8,154 nucleotides of DNA from an uncultured Selenomonadales bacterium (GCA_937915885.1 CALGGP010000072.1:1-8154); one strand, 5' to 3'; numbered from the stretch's first letter, positions 1-7,500 are shown. Notes: generated by a model not told the origin, from the sequence alone. A program made the numbers and translations.

Positions 1-53
1 AGGGCGCGAAGATCAGCGGCGGCGACAAACTGATTGACACCGTCGCGAATTGA
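1..53 (+). CDS. 3' end of a CDS, probably the EIIA tail of a beta-glucoside PTS permease
   Basis: Only the last 16 codons are in the window, ending at TGA 51-53. The frame is open from position 3, its codons favour G or C in third position like the following gene, and the other two forward frames hit stops. The visible tail reads GAKISGGDKLIDTVAN. From memory this resembles the C-terminus of E. coli BglF-type permeases (G-x-x-I-S-x-G-x-x-L near the end), the last strand of the EIIA-Glc-like domain. The stop lies 15 nt before a phospho-beta-glucosidase start, the classic PTS-hydrolase operon arrangement, which supports this reading. That something coding ends here is fairly secure; the identity is inference from 16 residues plus context. 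Confidence 0.5.
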   Translation, partial: GAKISGGDKLIDTVAN

Positions 54-54
54 G

Positions 55-61
55 AAGGAGG
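55..61 (+). promoter_or_regulatory. Ribosome binding site of the GH1 gene
   Basis: AAGGAGG lies 7 nt before ATG 69 and just after the upstream stop codon. The surrounding GGAGGTTTTGA is repeated in front of the GTG start of sstT (1539-1549), which helps fix that gene's start. There is no room for a promoter or terminator between the upstream stop and this site, so the two genes are probably co-transcribed. Confidence 0.85.
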
Positions 62-68
62 TTTTGAC

Positions 69-1475
69 ATGAGGTTTCCGAAAGGTTTTCTGTGGGGCGG
101 TGCGGTGGCCGCAAACCAAGTCGAAGGCGCCTACAACGCCGACGGCAAGGGGCTCGACATTCAGGACGTGATGCCGCGCGGCGTCAAGGCTCCGCCGACC
201 GAAGAGCCGACGCCCGACAACATGAAGTTGATCGCGATTGACTTCTATCATCGCTACAAGGACGACGTCAAGCTGTTTGCGGAGATGGGCTTCAAAGTAT
301 TTCGGACGTCGATCGCGTGGTCGCGGATTTATCCGAACGGCGACGATGAGCAGCCGAACGAGGCGGGCTTGAAATTCTACGATGATCTGTTCGACGAATG
401 TTTGAAGTACGGCATCGAGCCGCTGGTGACGATCAGCCATTACGAGACGCCGCTCAATCTGGCGAAGAAGTACGACGGTTGGGTGAATCGCAAACTGATC
501 GGCTTTTACGAGAAGTATGTGCGGACGATTTTCGATCGGTACAAGGGCAAAGTCAAATATTGGCTGACGTTCAACGAGATCAATTCGGTGTTGCACGCGC
601 CGTTGATGAGCGGCGGCATTTGGACACCGCTCGAGAAATTGTCGAAACAGGATTTGTATCAGGCGTGTCACCACGAGTTGGTAGCGTCGGCGCTGGCGAC
701 GAAGATTGCGCGCGAGATGATGCCGGAGGCGAAAATCGGGTGCATGGTGATCGCGATGCCGATTTATCCGTTGACGCCCAATCCCGACGACATCATCAAA
801 GTCATGAAGGAAGATCACTTCAATGATTTCTTCGGCGACGTGCATTGTCGGGGGATTTACCCGGGCTATATGAAACGATACTTCCGCGAGAACGGCATCG
901 AGATCAAATTTGCGGACGGCGAAGAGGATTTGCTCCGCGACAACACGGTCGACTTCGTGTCGTTCAGCTATTACATGAGCATTTGCGATTCGACGCAGGG
1001 CGGACCGAAGGGCGAAGGCAATTTGATGGGCGGCATTGAAAATCCGTATCTGAAGGCGTCGGACTTCGGCTGGCAGATCGATCCGCAAGGGTTGAGATTC
1101 ATTCTGAATAAGTTTTGGGATCGTTGGCAGAAGCCGTTGTTCATCGTCGAGAACGGGCTCGGAGCAAACGACGTGTTGATAGACGACGGCAACGGCTCGA
1201 AGACGGTCAACGACGATTATCGGATTGAATATCTCAACGATCATCTGTTGCAGGTGGCGGAGGCGCTCGAGGACGGCGTGCCGGTGATGGGCTACACGAC
1301 GTGGGGCTGCATCGACTGTGTGAGTGCGTCGACGGCTCAACTGAAGAAACGCTACGGATTCATCTACGTCGATCGCAACGACGACGGCACGGGGACGCTC
1401 GAGCGGTACAAGAAAAAATCGTTCGGTTGGTACAAAGAAGTGATCGCATCGAACGGCGAGAGTCTCAAAAAATAA
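69..1475 (+). CDS. bglA: 6-phospho-beta-glucosidase, glycoside hydrolase family 1 (BglA/AscB type)
   Basis: This cytoplasmic enzyme hydrolyses 6-phospho-beta-glucosides (phosphorylated cellobiose, arbutin, salicin and similar) delivered by a beta-glucoside PTS, releasing glucose 6-phosphate. The 468-residue length is normal for the family. Visible marks: the N-terminal GH1 signature FLWGGAVAANQVEGA (residues 7-21); TFNEIN with acid/base Glu170 (167-172); IVENG with nucleophile Glu361 (359-363); and Ser419, Lys427, Tyr429 in the WGCIDCVS...KKRYGF region, the phosphate-binding trio that separates phospho-glucosidases from plain beta-glucosidases. The chain follows E. coli BglA almost end to end as I remember it, including the SFxWYKEVIASNGE finish. 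The ATG follows AAGGAGG by 7 nt. No signal peptide is visible, as expected. It is probably the distal gene of a PTS operon. The aglycone preference (cellobiose or aryl-glucoside) cannot be read from sequence. Confidence 0.95.
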   Translation: MRFPKGFLWGGAVAANQVEGAYNADGKGLDIQDVMPRGVKAPPTEEPTPDNMKLIAIDFYHRYKDDVKLFAEMGFKVFRTSIAWSRIYPNGDDEQPNEAGLKFYDDLFDECLKYGIEPLVTISHYETPLNLAKKYDGWVNRKLIGFYEKYVRTIFDRYKGKVKYWLTFNEINSVLHAPLMSGGIWTPLEKLSKQDLYQACHHELVASALATKIAREMMPEAKIGCMVIAMPIYPLTPNPDDIIKVMKEDHFNDFFGDVHCRGIYPGYMKRYFRENGIEIKFADGEEDLLRDNTVDFVSFSYYMSICDSTQGGPKGEGNLMGGIENPYLKASDFGWQIDPQGLRFILNKFWDRWQKPLFIVENGLGANDVLIDDGNGSKTVNDDYRIEYLNDHLLQVAEALEDGVPVMGYTTWGCIDCVSASTAQLKKRYGFIYVDRNDDGTGTLERYKKKSFGWYKEVIASNGESLKK

Positions 1476-1478
1476 TTT

Positions 1479-1507
1479 CGGCGCGGATCGATTGTTTTAA
1501 CGGCGCG
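1479..1507 (+). repeat. Direct repeat CGGCGCG flanking the sstT -35 element
   Basis: CGGCGCG occurs at 1479-1485 and again at 1501-1507, 22 bp apart start to start, about two helical turns. One copy sits just upstream of the predicted -35 and the other in the -35/-10 spacer. Two same-face half-sites around a promoter are what a regulator site can look like, but a 7-mer repeat in GC-rich DNA can also arise by chance. Confidence 0.3.
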
Positions 1508-1520
1508 ATTATGATAAAAT
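1492..1520 (+). promoter_or_regulatory. Predicted sigma-70-type promoter of sstT
   Basis: TTGTTT (1492-1497) is followed after 17 nt by TAAAAT (1515-1520), which matches the -10 consensus at five of six positions. Transcription would start near 1527, giving a leader of about 25 nt that still contains the GGGAGG site at 1538-1543. The 75-bp gap after the GH1 stop shows no terminator hairpin, so read-through from the PTS operon may also contribute. Confidence 0.5.
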
Positions 1521-1537
1521 GCCTCCGACTAATCAGT

Positions 1538-1543
1538 GGGAGG
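1538..1543 (+). promoter_or_regulatory. Ribosome binding site that sets the sstT start at GTG 1551
   Basis: GGGAGG lies 7 nt before GTG 1551, the same spacing and the same following TTTTGA as for the GH1 gene. The longest open frame begins at GTG 1536, but that start would overlap this Shine-Dalgarno sequence and has none of its own, so the shorter start is preferred. Confidence 0.8.
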
Positions 1544-1550
1544 TTTTGAA

Positions 1551-2801
1551 GTGATAAGCAAAGTCACGAAAGCCTACGGCGAGACGGCATTGATCAAACT
1601 GATCGCAATCGGTCTCGTCGTAGGCATTATTCTTGCGTTGGCGGTGCCGTCGATAGTGCCGGGCATCGCGGTCTTCGGACGGTTATTCGTCAACGCGTTG
1701 AAGGGCGTCGCGCCGATCCTGGTGTTCGTGCTGGTCATCAACGCGCTCAGTCAAAAGGCGGAGCCGGCGAAAGTCATGAAGCCGATCATCATGCTCTACA
1801 TGTTCGGAACGTTTTGCGCGTCATTGGTGGCGGTCGGAGCATCATTTTTATTTCCGACGCGCTTGACGTTACAGATCAGCGACGCGGAGATCACTCCGCC
1901 GTCGGGGATTATTGAAGTGCTCGAGCGGGTGATCATGAATATCGTCGACAATCCGATCCACGCTCTTACGACGGCGAATTACATTGGAATCTTGGCGTGG
2001 GCGGTGATAATCGGGTTGGCGCTCAAGCCGGCGAGCGACGTCACTCACGAGATAATCTCGGATTTGGCAAAGGGCGTGACGCAAGTTGTTCAATGGGTGA
2101 TCCGCTTCGCGCCGTTCGGAATTATGGGCTTGGTGGCGGACTCGATTGCGACGAGCGGCGTCGAGACATTGCTCGGCTACGCAAAATTGTTGGCGGTGTT
2201 GTTGGGGGCGTTCTTCTCGGTGGCGCTGATAATGAATCCGCTGATAGTGTTTTTGAAGTTGGGAATGAATCCGTATCCGTTGGTGCTGACGACGTTGAAG
2301 GAGAGCGGCATCTACGCGTTCTTCACTCGGTCGTCGGCGGCGAACATTCCGGTGAACATGAATTTGTGCAAGAGATTGCGGCTCGATCCGGAATTTTATT
2401 CGATCTCGATCCCGTTGGGGGCGACGGTGAACATGGCGGGGGCGGCGATCACGATCGCGGTGTTGTCGTTGGCGACGGCATACACGATGGATATCAGCGT
2501 TGACCTGCCGACGGCGTTATTGTTGTGTTTGATCTCGACGATCGGAGCGTGCGGGGCGTCGGGCGTAGCGGGAGGATCGTTGTTGTTGATCCCGGTGGCG
2601 TGCTCGAGCTTCGGCATTGACAGCGATATCTCGATGCAGGTAGTCGGGATTGGATTTATCATCGGAGTGTTGCAGGACAGTTGCGAGACGGCGCTTAACT
2701 CGTCGAGCGATGTGCTGTTCACGGCGACGGCGGCGTTGTCGTTGAAGAAAAAGGAAGGCACTTTAAAGCCGTCGGATATGATCCCCGATCCGGAGGATTG
2801 A
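1551..2801 (+). CDS. sstT: Serine/threonine:Na+ symporter SstT
   Basis: This inner-membrane carrier of the dicarboxylate/amino acid:cation symporter family takes up L-serine and L-threonine with Na+. With the GTG 1551 start it has 416 residues, close to the 414 of E. coli SstT, and from memory it aligns along its whole length. Visible marks: an N-terminal hydrophobic segment (about 16-32); APILVFVLVINAL (54-66); PPSGIIEVL (116-124); the serine-rich re-entrant loop TRSSAANIPVNM (259-270); NMAGAA (294-299), the counterpart of the family's NMDGT sodium motif; the second hairpin GVAGGSLLLIPVA (338-350); and QDSCETALNSSSDV (375-388), containing substrate and ion ligands. The tail from about 398 is charged and cytoplasmic. 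It has its own predicted promoter and a strong downstream hairpin, so it is probably a single-gene unit. In an anaerobe, imported serine could be deaminated to pyruvate; that role is inference. Confidence 0.95.
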   Translation: MISKVTKAYGETALIKLIAIGLVVGIILALAVPSIVPGIAVFGRLFVNALKGVAPILVFVLVINALSQKAEPAKVMKPIIMLYMFGTFCASLVAVGASFLFPTRLTLQISDAEITPPSGIIEVLERVIMNIVDNPIHALTTANYIGILAWAVIIGLALKPASDVTHEIISDLAKGVTQVVQWVIRFAPFGIMGLVADSIATSGVETLLGYAKLLAVLLGAFFSVALIMNPLIVFLKLGMNPYPLVLTTLKESGIYAFFTRSSAANIPVNMNLCKRLRLDPEFYSISIPLGATVNMAGAAITIAVLSLATAYTMDISVDLPTALLLCLISTIGACGASGVAGGSLLLIPVACSSFGIDSDISMQVVGIGFIIGVLQDSCETALNSSSDVLFTATAALSLKKKEGTLKPSDMIPDPED

Positions 2802-2823
2802 TCGATCTCAAGGAATTTGGAGC

Positions 2824-2862
2824 AAAAAAATAGGGCGTTGCCACGTTGCAACGTCCTTTTTT
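2824..2862. terminator. Bidirectional intrinsic terminator between sstT and katA
   Basis: GGGCGTTGC (2833-2841) pairs with GCAACGTCC (2848-2856), nine pairs with one G-U, around a 6-nt loop. The plus strand continues with six T (2857-2862). On the minus strand the same stem is followed, after two bases, by seven T (complement of A 2824-2830). It therefore serves both convergent genes. The katA stop codon (complement of 2861-2863) lies inside the sstT-side T-run, so the two transcripts share this element completely. Confidence 0.88.
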
Positions 2863-4360
2863 ATTTGATTGTCGCTCGATTCAACGCGTCATTGTCGAGC
2901 GTCGACAACTCGATCACTTTATTGATGTCGAGCCCCGCCGCTTTGGTAAATCTCTCGCCGTACTCGTGATCGGCTCGATAGCAATGCGCCGCGTGACGAT
3001 ATTTTATATTCTCGGTGACGGGCGCAATGTCCGCCGTCGTGTTTTCGATCAAAATTTGTTTCTTATCCTCCGTCAACAGCCGCCACAATTTGCCCGCCGC
3101 TTTAAAATTATCATCGGTGGGATCGTCCGACGGATCATATCTCCACATCGCGCCGTCCAAATTCAATGGCGGCTCGGCGACTTCGGGTTGCGCCGTCCAA
3201 TATCCCTGACTGTTGGGAGTGTAAGCGGGCGTTGCGCCGTAATTTCCATCGACCCGCATCGCGCCGTCACGATGATAGTCGTTGACTTCGCACTTGGCTC
3301 GATTGACGGGAATATAATTATGATTGATGCCCAACCGATATCTTTGCGCGTCGCCGTAAGCGAACAATCTGCCTTGCAAAAGTTTGTCGGGGCTGAAGCC
3401 GATCCCGGGCACCACATGCGCGGGCGAGAACGCCGATTGCTCGACTTCCGCAAAATAATTTTCGGGATTGCGATTGAGCTCATACACGCCGACTTCGATC
3501 AACGGATATTCGGCGTGCGACCAAACTTTTGTGATGTCGAACGGATTTTCATGATGATTGCGCGCTTGCTCCTCCGTCATCACCTGAATGTACATCGTCC
3601 ACTTCGGAAAATCGCCGCGCTCGATCGCATCAAACAAGTCCTTGCCGTGATACTCCCGATCTTGACCGTTAATTGCGGCGGCTTCCTCGTTCGACAAATT
3701 TTTGATCCCCTGTTGCGTTTTGAAATGAAACTTGCACCAAAATCTTTCGTTCGCCGCGTTGTAGAGCGAATAGGTATGACTGCCGAAGAAATGCATATGA
3801 CGGAACGATGCGGGAATGCCGCGATCGCTCATCACGATCGTGATCTGATGAAACGCCTCGGGGAGCAACGTCCAAAAATCCCAATTGTTTTGAGCGGAGC
3901 GCCGACCCGTGCGCGGATCGCGTTTGACGGCTCGATTGAGATCGGAGAATTTATGAGTGTCGCGAATAAAAAAAACGGGCGTGTTGTTGCCGACCAAATC
4001 CCAATTGCCCTCGGTGGTATAAAACTTCGTCGCGACGCCTCGAATGTCGCGTTCGCAATCGGCGGCGCCGCGCTCGCCCGCGACCGTCGAAAACCGAGTG
4101 AAGGCTTCGGTCACCGTGCCGGGCTGAAGAACTTTCGCCTTGGTGTATTGAGAAATATCGTTGGTGATCGTCAGCTTGCCGTAGGCTCCCCAGCCCTTGG
4201 CGTGCATGCGACGCTCGGGTATGACTTCGCGATTAAAATGCGCCATCTTCTCGAGCAGCCACACGTCCTGCATGGCGACGGAACCGCGCGCTCCGAAGGT
4301 AATCGAGTGATCGTTATCGGCGACCGGTGCTCCGACTTCGTTGGTGAGTTTCTTGTTCAT
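2861..4360 (-). CDS. katA: Haem catalase, small-subunit clade 3 type (KatA)
   Basis: It converts hydrogen peroxide to water and oxygen in the cytoplasm. The 499 residues match the small-subunit, NADPH-binding catalases, and no C-terminal large-subunit domain is present. Visible marks: distal catalytic His53 in IPERRMHAKGWGAYG (47-61); the distal Asn within DLVGNNTPVFFIRD (121-134); FTRFSTVAGERGAAD (87-101); and the haem-ligand signature RLFAYGDAQRYRLG (331-344) with proximal Tyr335. The start is the ATG whose complement is 4358-4360, with GAAAGGAG 8 nt upstream; a longer frame from a TTG at 4387 would bury this site. No signal peptide is visible. It is convergent with sstT and divergent from the RTX gene. 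The opposite strand is open for 515 codons, a by-product of codon bias. Catalase in an otherwise anaerobe-like gene set suggests protection during oxygen or host peroxide exposure (inference). Confidence 0.97.
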   Translation of the reverse strand: MNKKLTNEVGAPVADNDHSITFGARGSVAMQDVWLLEKMAHFNREVIPERRMHAKGWGAYGKLTITNDISQYTKAKVLQPGTVTEAFTRFSTVAGERGAADCERDIRGVATKFYTTEGNWDLVGNNTPVFFIRDTHKFSDLNRAVKRDPRTGRRSAQNNWDFWTLLPEAFHQITIVMSDRGIPASFRHMHFFGSHTYSLYNAANERFWCKFHFKTQQGIKNLSNEEAAAINGQDREYHGKDLFDAIERGDFPKWTMYIQVMTEEQARNHHENPFDITKVWSHAEYPLIEVGVYELNRNPENYFAEVEQSAFSPAHVVPGIGFSPDKLLQGRLFAYGDAQRYRLGINHNYIPVNRAKCEVNDYHRDGAMRVDGNYGATPAYTPNSQGYWTAQPEVAEPPLNLDGAMWRYDPSDDPTDDNFKAAGKLWRLLTEDKKQILIENTTADIAPVTENIKYRHAAHCYRADHEYGERFTKAAGLDINKVIELSTLDNDALNRATIK

Positions 4361-4368
4361 ATTCCACG

Positions 4369-4376
4369 CTCCTTTC
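4369..4376 (-). promoter_or_regulatory. Ribosome binding site that sets the katA start
   Basis: On the minus strand GAAAGGAG is followed 8 nt later by the ATG at 4360. It lies within the nine extra codons of the longer TTG-initiated frame, which argues against that frame's start. Confidence 0.8.
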
Positions 4377-4386
4377 TTACGTTGCA

Positions 4387-4415
4387 AGTGTAATTGATTG
4401 ATCGGATAAAATCAA
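4387..4415 (-). promoter_or_regulatory. Predicted katA promoter
   Basis: On the minus strand TTGATT (4415-4410) is followed after 17 nt by TACACT (4392-4387). The spacing is ideal and the -10 match moderate (four of six). Transcription would start near 4380, just before the ribosome binding site, giving a leader of about 20 nt. An A/T tract (4424-4435) lies just upstream of the -35 and could act as an UP-like or bent element. Confidence 0.4.
4398..4415. repeat. Inverted repeat TTGAT-N8-ATCAA over the katA promoter
   Basis: TTGAT (4398-4402) and ATCAA (4411-4415) form a perfect 5-bp dyad with an 8-bp centre. It covers the predicted katA -35 and part of its spacer, where a repressor would act. 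It does not match the PerR or OxyR consensus well, so no regulator is assigned. A 5-bp dyad in AT-rich DNA may be chance. Confidence 0.3.
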
Positions 4416-4489
4416 CGGCTAAGAAAAATTTTTTTGAGGAACGCGACCGTAATCAAAATCTAATTCAAAATACTTGCCTCAGAATTTCT

Positions 4490-4518
4490 TTGATAGGGGG
4501 ATTTTTTGTCGTCAAAAT
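4490..4518 (+). promoter_or_regulatory. Predicted promoter of the RTX protein gene
   Basis: TTGATA (4490-4495) matches the -35 consensus at five of six positions. After 17 nt comes CAAAAT (4513-4518), four of six for the -10. Transcription would start near 4525 and leave a leader of about 70 nt. A less likely alternative is TTGAGG (4434-4439) with TCTAAT (4459-4464) at 19-nt spacing. Confidence 0.4.
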
Positions 4519-4577
4519 GGAGAGGAGCTCTGATGCCTATGAAGTGTTGAGTGCCGAGTTGATGTTGTGTTTGAGCG

Positions 4578-4584
4578 AAAGGAG
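4578..4584 (+). promoter_or_regulatory. Ribosome binding site that sets the RTX gene start at ATG 4594
   Basis: AAAGGAG lies 9 nt before ATG 4594. The longest frame begins at GTG 4567, which has no comparable site and would place this sequence inside the coding region. Confidence 0.8.
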
Positions 4585-4593
4585 AAATTTTTT

Positions 4594-7500
4594 ATGGCAG
4601 CACCATTTGCATTAATATCGGGAGCTTTGCATACCATCGGAGGGTCTCTCACAAGTATTGCAAGTCATGCAGCAACCGCATTGCATTCACTGACAAGCTC
4701 CGCCGTTACCTATTTGACAGGCGTTATGAGCAGTCGTCCGGCAGAAGACAACATCAAGGGTGCAATAGATTTGGTCGCCCACGCCTTTACCACAGGACAA
4801 GAGGTCGCCAACTTGCACGATAAAGTTGTCCAATTCAGGAAGGATAACGGCGAAAACGCAAAGTTAAGTACTGAATTGATATCAGAAGCCACAAAGTTAT
4901 CGTCTGAGGTTGTCGGACTAAGCGATTCGATTGCAAACCTGATAACTACAACCGGTGTCCCCGGACTGGCATTGGCGTCTTCCGTTTTGAATTTGAGTGC
5001 AGCAGTTCTCGCTGTCCTTGATGGGGTCGATGAAGATGAGCGGGAAGAGGTCGTAAAAAGTACAATATCGTTGACCGCCGAAGTCATAAGGAGTGTGTAT
5101 CCGGGGCAATTAAATCCTTTCGGTGCCGTTGATTTGTTTGAAGCGACTGCAATCGGATTATATATGGGCGGAGTTCAATCCAAGAAGAGCCTCGAACAAT
5201 ACTCCGTCGACGGCGAATTGAGTCTCATTGATAAACGTGATATAGCAATCGATACGGCATTGACTTCAATGTACGAATTCACGCATACGTTCACTCACGG
5301 TCTGGATGATGCGTTTTTCGGATTCGTGGAAAACGTGACGGCTAAGATAACCGGCACCACAGTCGATAATTACAGCGGATTGAATTATGCCCAAAAGGCA
5401 GCTGAAGGCTACAAAATTCTGTTCAATGCCATCGGACAGCGGAGTCAAGAGGCAGCTTCCCGGTTCAAAGATTCGTTCGAGACGTGGTCGACCGAGCTGG
5501 TGAAGACTTTGACCGGCAAAGGCGATTATGTTGTCGGCACCGGTGCAAACGATTCGCTTGTCGGCAGTAAACATAATGACTCGCTCATCGGCGATGCGGG
5601 CAATGATACTCTCGTCGGCGGCAAAGGTAAGGATATCATAGCCGGTGGCGAGGGCAATGATAAAATTTTTGGCGACGACGGTAATGATACTCTCTACGGC
5701 AGTACGGGTGACGATACTGTATACGGCGGCAAGGGTCATGATAAGTTATACGGCAACGAAGGCGATGATGCTCTCCACGGCGATGATGGCAAGGATACGC
5801 TCTACGGCGGTGAAGGTGACGATACTTTGTACGGCGACAAGGGCAATGATAAAATCTTCGGCAGTCTCGGTGATGATACGTTGATCGGCGGAGCCGGCAA
5901 TGATCAGTTGACGGGCGGCGACGGCGAGGATGTTTTCTACTACTCGGCAGGCGAAGGCAACGATGTGATCGTCGATTACGTCAGCTACGAAGACATTATT
6001 CAGATCGGTAGCGGCACAATTAAAAAGGTGTCGATGAAGAAAAATAATGTAGTGATTCAACTTAACAAAGGTAAGATCACCATTAATGACGGCAAGGACA
6101 AATACATTACGATCATTGACGCCGACGACAACGAGCTGGTATATCTCAACGGGCGACTGACTGATCCCGACGACGATCCCGATGATGGTGATGACGATAC
6201 TGACGACGGCGATGATGTGATCGTTGTTGTGATCGAAGAAGATGTTGATCGCGGGGCTCCGACGGCGGTTTTAAGCCCCGACGAAGTGAGTCCGTTCCGT
6301 CTGACGGATTATAACGCGACTGCGACTCAAGCGGCGGTGAACATCGACGCTCGGAACGTCAGCAACTTCGCCATCTATGCGGACGAGAGACATAATCTCA
6401 TCTACTCGAGTAATAACGGCGGAACCGTGACGGGCGGCGCAGGCAACGATGTGATCTACCTTGGAGAGGGACTCGGTTCGGATCGAGTGCGTTATGCATA
6501 CGGCGACGGCAACGATATCATTTATAATTTCGCCGACGAGGATGAATTTAAATTTTATTCGTATGATGTGAATTTGAAGAATGTCTCGTTCAGCGGCAAC
6601 GATGTTATTTTAAATGTCGGCTCGACGAGTTACAACACTGCGACTAACACCATCACACTCAAGGACGCTAAGGATAAAAATATCTACATTGAAGGATACT
6701 ATTCGTATGATAATAGCAAACGGACATACGGGCTTGTTGATATCTCCGACAATACAGCGGTGCTTGATGCTAACTACCTTGGCACGTTCACGCGGAGCTT
6801 GTATGCCGATTCGTTCAAAGACATAGACGCGAGTAATGTGGTCAATTCTCTGCAGATTGACGGCGACGGTCAAAATAACGTCATTTACGGTAGCAAAGCT
6901 AAATCATATATTTACGGTAACGGCGGCGACGATACCATCTATGGCGCCTCCAATGGTGGTCGGATTTATGGCGGCGACGGTAACGATGAGATTCATGCGG
7001 CAAACAGCAGTATGATTGTCAATAACACTGTGGATGGTGGCACAGGCAATGATGTGATCTACCTCGGAGAAGGACTCGGCAAAGATCGAGTGTTCTACTC
7101 TTATGGCGACGGCAACGACATCATCTACAACTTTGCCGACGAGGATGAATTTAAATTTTATTCGTATGATGTGAATTTGAAGAATGTCTCGTTCAGCGGC
7201 AACGATGTTATTTTAAATGTCGGCTCGACGAGTTACAACACTGCGACTAACACCATCACACTCAAGGACGCTAAGGATAAAAATATCTACATTGAAGGAT
7301 ACTATTCGTACGATAATAGCAAACGGACATACGGGCTTGTTGATATCTCCGACAATACGGCAGTGCTCAATGCCAACTACATGGGCACATTCACGCATTG
7401 GCTGTATGCCGACTCGTTCAAGGACATAGACGCGAGCAATGTGGTCAACTCTCTGCAGATAGACGGCGACGATCAAAATAACGTCATTCACGGCAGCAAA

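Noticed and set aside
398..826. Overlapping plus-strand frames inside the GH1 and sstT genes (for example 398-826, 845-1039 and 1997-2503).
   Set aside because: They are out-of-frame readings of well-identified genes, Arg/Asp/Gly-rich, and without ribosome binding sites.
1536..1550. Longer N-termini for sstT (GTG 1536), katA (TTG 4387, minus strand) and the RTX gene (GTG 4567).
   Set aside because: In all three the strong Shine-Dalgarno sequence falls within the extra codons and is correctly spaced only for the downstream start.
2846..4393. A 515-codon open frame on the plus strand, fully antisense to katA.
   Set aside because: The katA frame has all catalase catalytic motifs. The opposite frame has no recognisable domain, no good ribosome binding site, an Arg/Ile/Val-rich composition typical of shadow frames, and starts inside the terminator hairpin.
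4394..4615. A 73-codon plus-strand frame across the katA/RTX intergenic region, with an internal ATG at 4517.
   Set aside because: It overlaps both predicted promoters and the RTX start, has no suitably spaced ribosome binding site, and shows no recognisable sequence.
5536..5940. Regular 27-bp repeats that could be mistaken for a CRISPR array or a minisatellite.
   Set aside because: The repeats are contiguous without unique spacers, vary at silent positions, and encode canonical RTX nonapeptides in frame.
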